Positions 18,038 to 26,669 of a stretch of 64,000 bases of DNA are shown piece by piece. This DNA comes from JACVRW01 sp963812415 (GTDB taxonomy: Bacteria > Actinomycetota > Thermoleophilia > Solirubrobacterales > Thermoleophilaceae). A program made the translations under genes and the position numbers. The notes under the pieces were generated by a model, which saw only the letters and a list, made by a program, of their open reading frames with translations, did not search any database and had not been told where the DNA came from. Position 1 is the first letter of the stretch. Each line of letters opens with the position of its first letter. The stretch is taken from assembly GCA_963812415.1 (NCBI GenBank), contig CAWEVH010000001.1:1-64000 (forward strand). Reading direction: 5' to 3'.

Positions 18038-18519
18038 TGTCAAAACAAATTGCCTCATCCGTCTCGAAGCGGCGCACCGACCTTCTCGCCGAGCTGGGCC
18101 GGCAGGTCCGGCTGTCCCAGATCGCGTCGGACAAGATGGACGACGCGTTCTCGGCGCGCGCAGGGGTCAACCTCACGGACGGGCGCTGCATCGACCTGCT
18201 CGACGTGCTGGGCGGCATGACGGCGGGAGAGCTCGCCGGCGCCGCCAGCCTCAGTCCCGCCGCCGTGACGGCGGTTCTCGACCGTCTTGAACGCAGCGGG
18301 CTCGTCACGCGCACGCGTGACGAGCGTGACCGCCGACGCGTGATCGTCGAGCTGACGGCGCAGGCGCGCAGCCTCGCCGCCGAGATCTATGGGCCGCTGG
18401 CCGGGTACGCCGCCCCGTACCTCGAGGAGCTCACGGACTCCGAGCTCGAGGTGATCGTCCGCTTTCTCGCCGTCTCGTCCGAGATCAACGAGCGGCGGGC
18501 GGCGGAGCTCCGCGAGTAG
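18037..18519 (+). CDS. MarR-family transcriptional regulator
   Basis: A 160-residue winged-helix regulator. The DNA-binding part reads MTAGELAGAASLSPAAVTAV, then LDRLERSGLVTRTRDERDRR, RVIVELT, which is the classical MarR recognition helix and wing. The N-terminal helices form the dimer interface. The ATG at 18037 begins MSKQIASSVSKRRTD. It is divergent from a DrrAB-like exporter, so it probably represses that exporter and itself in response to a small ligand. Confidence 0.92.
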   Translation: MSKQIASSVSKRRTDLLAELGRQVRLSQIASDKMDDAFSARAGVNLTDGRCIDLLDVLGGMTAGELAGAASLSPAAVTAVLDRLERSGLVTRTRDERDRRRVIVELTAQARSLAAEIYGPLAGYAAPYLEELTDSELEVIVRFLAVSSEINERRAAELRE

Positions 18520-18534
18520 GCCTCAGGCTCAGGC

Positions 18535-19806
18535 TCAGCCGACGACGACGCTGCCCGTGGCGTTGCCCGGCGCCTGCTCGAGCACCGCCTGCGCCTCGCT
18601 CAGCCGGCGCAGGTAGTCGGCGCGCTGCATGCGCGACACGACCAGCCGCTGGACCTGGGCCGTGCCCTCGAAGATCTGGTAGATCTTGGCGTCCCGGAAC
18701 CACTTCTCGAGCGGGCAGTCGCTGGTCTGGGCGAACGGGCCGACGAGGTCCATCAGCGTGGTGGTGGCCCACATCGCCACGTCCCCGGCCTTCAGCTTCG
18801 ACATCGAGCCCTGGCCGCCGGTCATCGGGATCCCGTTGCGCCCCATCCAGGCGGCGCGCCAGACGAGCAGCCGCGCGGCCTCGATCTCGGTGGCCACATC
18901 GGCGAGCGTTTGCTGGATGCGCTGCTGGTCGAGCAGGGGCGCGCCGTCCTCGGCCTTGTCGTCGAGGTAGTCGAGCGTCCACTCGTAGGCCGCCTGGGCG
19001 ATGCCGAGCGCCGACGCGCCCACGAGCGGGCGTGTGAGCTCGAATGTGGCGAGCGCGTTCGACGAGCGTCCGGTGGACTCGCCCGAGCGGGCGCGCTCGA
19101 GCTTGCGCTGGAGCTTCTCGTAGCCGCCGAGCAGGTGATCCATGGGCACGCGGCAGCCCTCGAGGATCACCTCCGAGGTCTGCGACGCGCGGATGCCGAG
19201 CTTGGACTCCTTCTTGCCCATCGAGAGCCCGGGGGTGCCCTTCGGCACGACGAACGAGGCCTGGCCGCGGTGGCCGAGGTCCTTGTCGACGGTCGCGACC
19301 ACGACCGTCACGTCGGCGATCCCGCCGTTCGTGATGAAGACCTTGGTGCCGTTCAGGACCCACTCGTCCCCGTCGAGCACCGCGGTCGTGCGCAGCGATC
19401 GCACGTCCGAGCCCGCGCTCGGCTCCGTCACGGCGTACGCGCCGAGCTTGATCTCGTCGCCGTCGCCGAAGCACTCGGGAACCCAGCGGCCGATCTGCTC
19501 GGGCGTGCCCGAGCTGGCGATGCCCGCCGCGGCCAGCGAGCCGCCGGAGATCGCCAGGGCGATGCCGGCGCAGCCCCAGTGGAGCTCCTCGGCGTAGATG
19601 CATCCCAGGATCCCGTCCGGGTCGGAGCCGACCCTGGTGATCTGGTCCATGCCGTGGAGGCCCCAGGCGCGGGCGGCCTTGATGACCTCCCAGGGCACGC
19701 TCTCGTCGCGGTCGTGCTGCGCGGCCACCGGCCGGATGACCTCGCGGGCGAAGCGGCGAACCGTCTCCTGATACTCGAGCTGTTCGTCGTTGAGCTTGAA
19801 ATCCAC
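18535..19806 (-). CDS. Acyl-CoA dehydrogenase
   Basis: A 423-residue FAD-dependent acyl-CoA dehydrogenase catalysing alpha-beta desaturation of acyl-CoA. It begins VQETVDFKLNDEQLEYQETV. The FAD/substrate motif AYAVTEPSAGSDVRSLRTTA, VFITNGG and the catalytic Glu in KIYQIFEGTAQVQRL are all present. The GTG at 19806 follows AGGAAACC and precedes the family N-terminal helix. A perfect 7-2-7 palindrome lies 24 bases upstream, implying TetR-type control. It is separate from the paired dehydrogenases at 24.5-26.6 kb. Confidence 0.93.
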   Translation of the reverse strand: MDFKLNDEQLEYQETVRRFAREVIRPVAAQHDRDESVPWEVIKAARAWGLHGMDQITRVGSDPDGILGCIYAEELHWGCAGIALAISGGSLAAAGIASSGTPEQIGRWVPECFGDGDEIKLGAYAVTEPSAGSDVRSLRTTAVLDGDEWVLNGTKVFITNGGIADVTVVVATVDKDLGHRGQASFVVPKGTPGLSMGKKESKLGIRASQTSEVILEGCRVPMDHLLGGYEKLQRKLERARSGESTGRSSNALATFELTRPLVGASALGIAQAAYEWTLDYLDDKAEDGAPLLDQQRIQQTLADVATEIEAARLLVWRAAWMGRNGIPMTGGQGSMSKLKAGDVAMWATTTLMDLVGPFAQTSDCPLEKWFRDAKIYQIFEGTAQVQRLVVSRMQRADYLRRLSEAQAVLEQAPGNATGSVVVG

Positions 19807-19829
19807 GGTTTCCTGGACCCTCCGGCCGG

Positions 19830-19845
19830 TTGACTGACCAGTCAA
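19830..19845. promoter_or_regulatory. TetR-type operator TTGACTGACCAGTCAA, copy 1
   Basis: A perfect 7-2-7 palindrome (TTGACTG-AC-CAGTCAA) lies between the acyl-CoA dehydrogenase start and the divergent cell-wall-binding lipoprotein. The identical 16 bases recur at 32997-33012 between thiolase and 3-hydroxyacyl-CoA dehydrogenase genes. The size and symmetry suit a TetR-family fatty-acid-degradation repressor. Confidence 0.7.
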
Positions 19846-19897
19846 TCGTACGGTACGCGACGGCTTTCCGCGCTGCCCGCAGCTAACCTGCGCCCGA

Positions 19898-21074
19898 ATG
19901 CGGCGTCTGGTCTGCGCAGCCCTCGTCCTGGCCGCTCTGTTCGGCGGCTGCTCCCTCGGCGAGGAGGAGACACGCCCGCCGCAGCTCGGCGTGCAGCCAG
20001 AGGACGAGGAGGCGGCGGAAACGCTCGGCTCCCCCTCGAGCGCCACGCGCAACACGATTCGCGTGGGCGGAAGCGACTCGGCGGCGGACGCCGCCGGCGT
20101 GGCCGGCGCCCTCTACCCCGCCACCGGCGACTCCGACCGTCCGACCGCGGTGGCGCTCGTCGAGCAGGACGACTGGATCACGGGAATCTCGGCGTCGGTG
20201 CTCACCGGGCCGCCGATCGGCGCCCCGATCCTGCTCTCGGACGGCGACGAGCTGCCCGGCGTCACCGAGGACGTGCTCGAGCGGCTCGACCCGCAGGGGT
20301 CCGACCGTCTTCCCCAGGACGCCCAGGTGATCCGCGTGGGGCCGGACGTGGCGCGCCCGTCGGGCTTCAGGACGGCTCTGATCGCGGGCGACACGCCGTT
20401 CGAGCGCGCCGCCGCGATCGATCGCTTCCTCTCGGCGGCCCGCGGGCGCCCGTCGAACGACGTGGTCCTGTTCTCGGCCGACCAGTCCGAGTGGGCGATG
20501 CCGGCCGCCGCCTGGGCGGCGCGCTCGGGCGACGCCGCGCTGCCGGTCGGGAGGACGGCGATTCCCGCGCCGATCGTCAAGGCGCTCGAGGAGCACGAGC
20601 GGCCCAACGTCTTCGTCCTGGGTCCGGAGAGCGCGATCTCGGAGCAGGTGGTGGAGCAGCTCGAGCAGGCGCAAGCTCGCCCGCGCCGTCGAGCGGATCG
20701 AGGGAGACACCGCGGTGGAGAACGCGATCGCCTTCGCGCGCTACGAGAAGGGCGACTTCGGCTGGGGCGTGGTCGTCCCTGGCTACAACTTCTCGGTCGC
20801 GAACACCGACCGCCCGCTCGACGCCGCCGCCGCGGCGGCGCTCGCCACCCGCGGGGTGTTCGCGCCGCTGCTCTTGACCGACCGAGCCGACCCGCTCCCC
20901 AAGCCGCTCGAGGACTATCTCCTGAGCGTCCAGCCCGGCTACGAGGACGACCCCGCCCAGGCGGTCTACAACCGGGTCTGGATCCTCGGCGACGACGAGG
21001 CGGTGTCGGTCGAGTCGCAGGCGCAGCTCGACGCGATCACCGAGCTCGTGCCGGTGCAGGGGATCGCACCATAG
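19898..21074 (+). CDS. Cell-wall-binding repeat 2 lipoprotein (one frameshift)
   Basis: A secreted lipoprotein of about 391 residues. The N-terminus MRRLVCAALVLAALFGGCSL has a lipobox (LFGGC). The body shows CW-binding-repeat-2 patterns: NTIRVGGSDSAADAAGVAGA, AVALVEQDDWITGISASVLT, PILLSDGDELPGVTEDVLER, and later APLLLTDRADPLPKPLEDYL with NRVWILGDDEAVS. The frame breaks near 20670 (EQAQ to KLARAVERIEG), and the length is 3n+1, fitting one inserted base. It is expected to attach to the cell wall. It diverges from the acyl-CoA dehydrogenase. Confidence 0.82.
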
Positions 21075-21087
21075 GATTGCCGGAGCG

Positions 21088-21357
21088 ATGAGCGAGTTCG
21101 AGCGTCCCGACCGGAGCGTGCGCGAGCCGACCGTCGAGGACGTGCGCCAGCTGATGGGCGCGTCCACGCCGCACTTCGCGCTCCAGCTCCGCAACCGGAT
21201 CCGGACCCTGATAGCGGGCCTCGCACCGGACCATCCCGCGCGAGTCGAGGGGGAGCGCGAGATCGCCCGCCTCGACCAGATCGCGCTCGGGTCGGAGCGC
21301 CGCGGGCCGATCCAGGAGCGCGAGCAGGGGCTTCCGAGCTATCGCGGCCCGGAGTGA
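21088..21357 (+). CDS. Conserved-looking small protein (89 aa), function unknown
   Basis: The product starts MSEFERPDRSVREPTVEDVR and is a helical, charged protein with QLMGASTPHFALQLRNRIRT in the middle. No family is recognised. It begins 13 bases after the cell-wall-binding gene and ends where the methyltransferase region begins, so it may be in the same transcription unit. Confidence 0.65.
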   Translation: MSEFERPDRSVREPTVEDVRQLMGASTPHFALQLRNRIRTLIAGLAPDHPARVEGEREIARLDQIALGSERRGPIQEREQGLPSYRGPE

Positions 21358-21493
21358 GAGCGACGCGCTCGAGGGCGCGCGTCCGCTCCTGAGGCCCGAG
21401 GCTCGCGAGCGCGCCCGCCTCGCGCCGCAGGGCTACCTCGACCTGATCGGCCCCGCCGGGGGCCCCGACTCCACCGGAGCGATCCAGGATCTG

Positions 21494-22123
21494 ATGCTCA
21501 CCGGCGTCGTGCCGAGGATCTACGAGCGCTGGTGGCGGCCCGCGCTCGGACGGCCGTTCAAGGGGCTCTTCGGCCCGGGGATGAAGGACGAGCACCGGAT
21601 CGCGCGCCTGCTGCTCGGCCTCGGGCCGCGCGACGGCGTGCTGGACGTCGCCTGCGGGACCGGCAACTTCACGCGCGGGTTCGCGCGCACGGTCGGCGAC
21701 GAGGGCCTGGCGGTCGGGATCGACGTGTCCGAGACGATGCTCGCGCGCGCCGTCGCCGACACGGCTGACGCCGGGCTCGCGAACGTCGCATTCGTGCGCG
21801 GGGATGCGCAGGAGCTTCCGTTCCGGGCGGAGAGCTTCGACGCGGTCTGCTGCTTCGCCGCCTTCCACCTGTTCGCCGACCCGATGCGCGCGCTCGACCG
21901 AATGACCGCCGTCCTCACCCCCGGCGGGCGGATCGCGCTCTTCACGACGGCACGCAACCGCTCGGCGCCGGTGCGCAGCGCCGAGTCCGTGCTCGCCCTC
22001 AGGAGCGGCGCGCGGCTCTTCGAGCAGCGCGAGCTCGTGGATGCGCTGAAGGCGCGCGGCTTCATCGAGATCCGGCAGCGGATCACCGGCATCACGCAGT
22101 TCGTGGGCGGCACGCTCGCGTGA
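21494..22123 (+). CDS. SAM-dependent methyltransferase (start probably further upstream)
   Basis: Motif I is VLDVACGTGNFTRGFA, motif II ends AVGIDVSETMLARA, and the motif IV region is FDAVCCFAAFHLFADP, followed by GGRIALFTTARN. These define a class I ubiE-like methyltransferase. The 209-residue frame from the ATG at 21494 begins inside a segment (IYERWWRPALGRPFKG) that normally lies downstream of about 45 more residues. The same frame upstream reads LLRPEARERARLAPQGYLDL without a start codon. A GTG at 21354, overlapping the previous stop, would serve if one base were miscalled. Confidence 0.82.
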   Translation: MLTGVVPRIYERWWRPALGRPFKGLFGPGMKDEHRIARLLLGLGPRDGVLDVACGTGNFTRGFARTVGDEGLAVGIDVSETMLARAVADTADAGLANVAFVRGDAQELPFRAESFDAVCCFAAFHLFADPMRALDRMTAVLTPGGRIALFTTARNRSAPVRSAESVLALRSGARLFEQRELVDALKARGFIEIRQRITGITQFVGGTLA

Positions 22124-22201
22124 GGTGCGTCACAGAGCGGGAATGAGCGGCCGGCCCGTGCGGTCCCTGGCAGCGGAACCCCGACTGCAAAGGACCCATT
22201 C

Positions 22202-23935
22202 ATGTCACGCAACAAGAACGTTCGACTGGGAGGGCTCACGGCGCTCGCCGCCGCCGGCCTGCTGGCCCTCCCGGGCGTCGCGAGCGCGACCGTCTCCACC
22301 AACCTCGTCGGCGGCCAGCTGACCGTCTCGAGCGACGCGGCCGACCCGATCACCGTCGCGTGCGTCGGCGGCAAGGTCGAGGTGAACTCCGTGGCGATCA
22401 CGGGCAACCCCGACTGCACCGCGATCACCGGCCTCGACGTGGCCGGCGGCCCGGGCGCCAACGCGATCAACCTGGCCGCGGTGAACGAGACCAACTTCAC
22501 CGAGCTCGACAGCGTCAGCGTCGACGGCGGTGCAGAGGCCGACACGATCAACGGCAGCCAGCTCGCGGACCTCCTGAAGGGCGGCGCGGGCAACGATCGC
22601 ATCATCGGCGACAACAACCCCGGCGGCACGCGCGACGACATGCGCGGCGAGGACGGCGACGATCAGCTCGTCTGGAACCCGGGCGACGGTGACGACATCA
22701 ACGAGGGCGGCGCCGGCAGCGACACCGCCGAGGTGAACGGCGGCGGCAAGGAGCAGTTCGAGGTCGCGCCCAGCGCGACGCCCGATCGCGTCTCCTTCGA
22801 CCGCGTCCAGCCCGACCCGTCGTTCGCTGCGCCGTTCAACGTCGACATCTCCGACGACACCGAGCGGCTCGACCTGAACGCGGGCGGCGCCGACGACATC
22901 GTGAACGCCGCCAACGGGCTGCTCGCCCTCGCGTTTGCCGTGGATATCGACGGCGGCGACGGCAACGACACGCTCGACGGCAGCGACGGCCCCGATGTGA
23001 TCTCCGGCGGGAACGGCAACGACCGCGTGGTCGGCGACGACAACCCGCTGAACACGCGTGACATCTCGCGCGGGGACGCCGGCGACGACACGCTCGTCTG
23101 GAACGGCGGCGATGACGACGACGTGAACGAGGGTGGCGACGGCACCGACACCATCGAGGTGAACGGCGCGGCCCTGCCCGAGCAGTTCGAGATCAAGGCG
23201 AGCGCGATCCCCGGCCGCGTGGCCTTCGACCGCCTCAACGTGAACGCTCCCGGGCCGTTCAACCTCGACATCGCCGGCTCCGAGCGCCTCGACCTGAACG
23301 CGAGCGGCGGCGACGACACGCTGAACCCGAACGGTCCGGTCGCGGGCCTGGCGGGCTGGGTGATCGACGTCGAGGGCGGTGACGGCAACGACACCCTGGC
23401 CGGCGCGGCCGAGGCCGTCGACCTGCTGAACGGCGGTGCCGGCGCCGACACGCTGAAGAGCCGGGACTCGTCCGCGGACTCGCTCACCTGCGGGACCGAG
23501 GTCGACTCCGTGGTCGCCGACGCACAGGACGCGGCGAACGCCGACTGCGAGACCGTCGACCGCGGCCTGGTCGAGAACCCGGCCCCGCCCGCCGGGCCGG
23601 CCGCGGACGTGACGGCGCCGGTGGTGGCGCTCGCCCGCCGGGCCGTGCTCAGGGGCCGCTCGACCCGGGTCCCGCTGCGGGTCACGTGCCCGGCCAGCGA
23701 GCCCGATGGCTGCATCGTCACGATCGAGCTGCGGCGCAAGGGGCAGACGCTCGGCCGCAAGCGCATCGAGCTCGACGGCGGTGAGAAGGGCATCGCCAGG
23801 GTGCGGCTCTCGAAGGCGGCACGTGCGCTGCTGAAGCAGAAGGGAACCCTCGCCGTCAAGGCCCGTGTGCGGGCCGTCGACGACGCGGGCAACGCTCGCA
23901 CGCGCGTGCTCCCGCTCACGCTCGTCAAGCGCTGA
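22202..23935 (+). CDS. Secreted calcium-binding (RTX-like repeat) protein
   Basis: A 577-residue exported protein with signal peptide MSRNKNVRLGGLTALAAAGL ending near GVASA. It carries hemolysin-type GGxGxD nonapeptide-like repeats, for example GGAGNDRIIGD, GGDGNDTLDGSDGPD and GGNGNDRVVGD. Two long units of about 125 residues are duplicated, each running from a GNDR motif through LVWN, NEGG and QFE to DRV/DRL and ERLDLNA. A C-terminal non-repetitive domain follows. Ca-dependent folding outside the cell is expected. A strong GC hairpin terminates the gene. Confidence 0.85.
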   Translation: MSRNKNVRLGGLTALAAAGLLALPGVASATVSTNLVGGQLTVSSDAADPITVACVGGKVEVNSVAITGNPDCTAITGLDVAGGPGANAINLAAVNETNFTELDSVSVDGGAEADTINGSQLADLLKGGAGNDRIIGDNNPGGTRDDMRGEDGDDQLVWNPGDGDDINEGGAGSDTAEVNGGGKEQFEVAPSATPDRVSFDRVQPDPSFAAPFNVDISDDTERLDLNAGGADDIVNAANGLLALAFAVDIDGGDGNDTLDGSDGPDVISGGNGNDRVVGDDNPLNTRDISRGDAGDDTLVWNGGDDDDVNEGGDGTDTIEVNGAALPEQFEIKASAIPGRVAFDRLNVNAPGPFNLDIAGSERLDLNASGGDDTLNPNGPVAGLAGWVIDVEGGDGNDTLAGAAEAVDLLNGGAGADTLKSRDSSADSLTCGTEVDSVVADAQDAANADCETVDRGLVENPAPPAGPAADVTAPVVALARRAVLRGRSTRVPLRVTCPASEPDGCIVTIELRRKGQTLGRKRIELDGGEKGIARVRLSKAARALLKQKGTLAVKARVRAVDDAGNARTRVLPLTLVKR

Positions 23936-23946
23936 GCCGAAGGTGT

Positions 23947-23979
23947 GGCGGGCGGCTCCCTTCCCGGGAGCCGCCCGCC
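23947..23979 (+). terminator. Strong GC hairpin after the Ca-binding protein gene
   Basis: A perfect 14-bp inverted repeat (GGCGGGCGGCTCCC / GGGAGCCGCCCGCC) with a five-base loop begins 12 bases after the stop. There is no T-tract, as is usual in very GC-rich actinobacteria. Confidence 0.7.
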
Positions 23980-24026
23980 GCGCTACGCTCGTGAGGAACG
24001 CCACGAGCGAATCCGGAGGAGGCAGC

Positions 24027-24494
24027 ATGGCCTGGGAGTTCCACGTCTTGGTCGTTGCGAACGTGACCGCGACCGCCGACGAGCTGCTCTCCGCCCTGAA
24101 GGCACGGACCGACCGCGGGCGCTGCCGCTTCACCCTCCTCATGCCGCGCGGCGGCGAGGGCGCCGACAAGCGCCTGGTGGAAGCCCAGCGGACCATGCAG
24201 AAGGCCGGGCTGGGCGAGGTCAGGGGCCGGCTCGGCGATCCCGACCCGATCGTCGCAGTGATGGAGGTCTGGGACCCGCTCGAGTTCGACGAGATCGTGG
24301 TCTCGACGCTCCCGACCGGCGTCTCACGCTGGCTCGGGCTCGACCTGCCGCGCAGGCTCGAGAAGCTGACCTCGGTGGGCGTCGAGCACGTGGTCTCGCA
24401 GCCGCCCTCGGATGAGGTGCACTGGGAGCCCCCGGCCGAGCGCGAGGACTACGGCGTGCTGTCGCCGCTCGCGGCGGCGCTCACGCGACGGTAG
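24027..24494 (+). CDS. Universal-stress-protein-like small protein
   Basis: The 155-residue product starts MAWEFHVLVVANVTATADEL and has a Rossmann-like beta-alpha pattern, including RCRFTLLMPRGG, VAVMEVWDPLEFDEIVVSTL and SRWLGLDLPRRLEKLTSVGV. The last of these resembles USP-type segments preceding the nucleotide-binding loop. The ATG follows GGAGGAGG. The family assignment is tentative. Its 3' end overlaps the convergent acyl-CoA dehydrogenase by 14 bases. Confidence 0.65.
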   Translation: MAWEFHVLVVANVTATADELLSALKARTDRGRCRFTLLMPRGGEGADKRLVEAQRTMQKAGLGEVRGRLGDPDPIVAVMEVWDPLEFDEIVVSTLPTGVSRWLGLDLPRRLEKLTSVGVEHVVSQPPSDEVHWEPPAEREDYGVLSPLAAALTRR

Positions 24495-25503
24495 CCGCGG
24501 CCTCCCGGCCGGCGGTCAGCTCCGCGACGATCTCGCGGTGCTCCTTGGCGGAGCCGTAGAGCACGCCGTCCACGCGGGCGCGCTTCAGGAAGAAGTGCAG
24601 GTCGTGCTCCCAGGTGAAGCCGATGCCGCCGTGCACCTGGAGCGCTGAGGTGCACACCCGCCAGCCGGCGTCGGACGCGTAGGCCTTGGCCATCGACGCC
24701 GCCAGCTCGAGGGTCTCCGGCTCGGAGTCCGCGGTCCAGGCGCCGAAGTAGGTGGCGGAACGCGAGCCCTCCACCTCGAGCAGCATCTGGGCGCAGCGAT
24801 GCGACACCGCCTGGTAGGAGCCGATCGCCCGTCCGAACTGCTTGCGGTCGCGCGCGTACTCCACGGCCATCTCCATCGCGCGCTGGGCGACGCCGGTCAG
24901 CTCCGCGGACACCGCCAGCAGCGCCGCGCCGATGCCGGGCCCGGGCTCGCCCTCGAGCGCCTCGCCGGCGTCGCCGGCGCGAACGCGGGCGTAGCGGCGC
25001 GTGGGGTCCATCGTCTCGACCGGCTCGATCTCGGCGGCCGAGCGCTCGACCAGGTGGACACTCTCGTCGCCGCACAACACGATCACGTCCGCCTCGGCCG
25101 CGTCCGGCACCAGCTTGGCCTCGCCGGCGCGCAGCAGGCCGGCCGTCCCGCGCCGCTCGCCGGAGGCGATTCCCGGCAGCCAGCGCTCCTTCTGCTCCTC
25201 CGACCCGGCCGCCTGGATGAGCAGCCCGGCCGACGCGTTCGACAGGAACGGCAGCGGCGCGAGCGCGTAGCCGAGCTCCTCCATCAGGATGATCAGCTCC
25301 ACCACGCCGAGCCCCTGGCCGCCGTACTGCTCGTCGATGAAGATCCCCGGCCAGCCGAGCTCGGCCAGCTCGCGCCAGATCGCCGGGTCGTACTCGCTCG
25401 CCTCGGCGAGCGCGCGCACCTTCTCCATCTTGAAGCGCTCGGCCAGCAGGTCCTTCGCCGTGCGCTTGATCGCCTGCTGGTCGTCTGAGAAGTCGAAGTT
25501 CAT
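24481..25503 (-). CDS. Acyl-CoA dehydrogenase, non-catalytic-type subunit
   Basis: A 340-residue acyl-CoA dehydrogenase-fold protein starting MNFDFSDDQQAIKRTAKDLL. The fold is clear (IFIDEQYGGQGLGVVELIIL, VEYARDRKQFGRAIGSYQAV, ALQVHGGIGFTWEHDLHFFL). However, the C-terminal segment reads GVLYGSAKEHREIVA where catalytic members carry a Glu in an EGT-like motif. Together with its one-base overlap (TAATG) with the full-length partner at 25503, this fits the beta subunit of a heteromeric alpha2beta2 dehydrogenase of the kind known in mycobacterial steroid and fatty-acid catabolism. Confidence 0.88.
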   Translation of the reverse strand: MNFDFSDDQQAIKRTAKDLLAERFKMEKVRALAEASEYDPAIWRELAELGWPGIFIDEQYGGQGLGVVELIILMEELGYALAPLPFLSNASAGLLIQAAGSEEQKERWLPGIASGERRGTAGLLRAGEAKLVPDAAEADVIVLCGDESVHLVERSAAEIEPVETMDPTRRYARVRAGDAGEALEGEPGPGIGAALLAVSAELTGVAQRAMEMAVEYARDRKQFGRAIGSYQAVSHRCAQMLLEVEGSRSATYFGAWTADSEPETLELAASMAKAYASDAGWRVCTSALQVHGGIGFTWEHDLHFFLKRARVDGVLYGSAKEHREIVAELTAGREAAATVA

Positions 25504-26639
25504 TACCTCAGCTTGGGCAGGCCGAGCACCCGCTCGGCGATGATGTTCTTCAGGATCTCGGTGGTGCCGCCCTCGATCGAGTTGGCGCGCGAGCGCAGCA
25601 GGCGGTAGGTCCAGGGCGAGTCCCAGTAGGTGCCCTCCTCGCCGAGGATGTCGGCGGCGAGCTCGGTGAGCGACTGGTTGATCTCACCCCACTGCCACTT
25701 CGGCAGCGACCCCTCCGGCCCCGGCATGCCGCGCTTCATGATCTGCGTGAGCCCGCGCCAGGAGTTGAGGCGCAGCAGCTCGACCTCGATCTCGAGCTGC
25801 GCCAGCCTCTGGCGGATCACCGGATCCTCGTCGGCGCCCCGCTCGCGAGCGAGCTCCTTCAGCTCGTCGAGGGCGATCCGCACGCCGGCCGCGGACGCCG
25901 CGCCGAGCCCCGCGCGCTCGTTCATCAGGGTGGTGATCGCCACGGCCCAGCCGTTGCCCACCCCGCCGACGACGTTGTCGTCGGGGATGCGCGCCTCCTC
26001 GATGAACAGCTCGTTGAACTCGGGCTGGTTCGTGATCTGGTGGAGCGGGCGCACCTGAACGGCCTCCTGCTCCATGTCCAGGATGAAGTAGGTCAGGCCC
26101 TGGTGCTTGGGCACGTCCTGGTCGGTGCGCGCCACGAGCATGCACCACTTGGCCTTGTGCGCGAACGTGGTCCACACCTTCTGCCCGGTGACCACCCACT
26201 CGCCGTTCGACTTGACCGCCTTCGTCTTCAGCGACGCGAGATCCGAGCCCGACTCCGGCTCAGAGAAGCCCTGGCACCAGATCTCGTCGCCCGTCAGGAT
26301 CGGCTGCAGCCAACGCTCCTTCTGATCGTCCGTGCCGTGGTGGATGAGCACGGGACCGCCCATCACCATGCCCAGGACGTTGGCCGGCGAGGGGGCCTTC
26401 GCGCGTGCCATCTCCTCGCCGAACAGCGCCTGCTCGACGAGCGTCGCGCCCTGGCCCCCGTACTCCTTCGGCCACGAGAAGCCCGCGTAGCCGGCGTCGA
26501 AGAGCTTGCGCTGCCAGAGCCGGCGATGGTCGAAGGCCGCGTCGTCGCCCGAGGGCTCCTCGCCCGGGTGGTTGTCGCGAAGCCAGGCGCGCAGCTCGTC
26601 GCGGAAGGCCTGCTCGGAGGGCGAGAGCGTCAGGTCCAT
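25503..26639 (-). CDS. Acyl-CoA dehydrogenase, catalytic subunit
   Basis: A 378-residue acyl-CoA dehydrogenase beginning MDLTLSPSEQAFRDELRAWL. Motifs include WCQGFSEPESGSDLASLKTK (FAD/substrate region), GQKVWTTFAHKAKWCMLVAR and the C-terminal catalytic-Glu block SIEGGTTEILKNIIAERVLG. The ATG at 26639 is chosen over longer in-frame extensions because the family begins here. It faces a divergent TetR regulator across a short region with a TGTACC-AGGC-GGTACA palindrome. It is the first gene of a two-gene unit with the dehydrogenase at 24481. Confidence 0.93.
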   Translation of the reverse strand: MDLTLSPSEQAFRDELRAWLRDNHPGEEPSGDDAAFDHRRLWQRKLFDAGYAGFSWPKEYGGQGATLVEQALFGEEMARAKAPSPANVLGMVMGGPVLIHHGTDDQKERWLQPILTGDEIWCQGFSEPESGSDLASLKTKAVKSNGEWVVTGQKVWTTFAHKAKWCMLVARTDQDVPKHQGLTYFILDMEQEAVQVRPLHQITNQPEFNELFIEEARIPDDNVVGGVGNGWAVAITTLMNERAGLGAASAAGVRIALDELKELARERGADEDPVIRQRLAQLEIEVELLRLNSWRGLTQIMKRGMPGPEGSLPKWQWGEINQSLTELAADILGEEGTYWDSPWTYRLLRSRANSIEGGTTEILKNIIAERVLGLPKLR

Positions 26640-26649
26640 GGGCCGGTAA

Positions 26650-26665
26650 TGTACCAGGCGGTACA
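26650..26665. promoter_or_regulatory. Probable TetR operator TGTACCAGGCGGTACA
   Basis: A 6-4-6 perfect palindrome (TGTACC-AGGC-GGTACA) lies between the divergent acyl-CoA dehydrogenase and tetR start codons. It is ideally placed to let the TetR protein repress both itself and the dehydrogenase pair. Confidence 0.65.
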
Positions 26666-26669
26666 CAAC

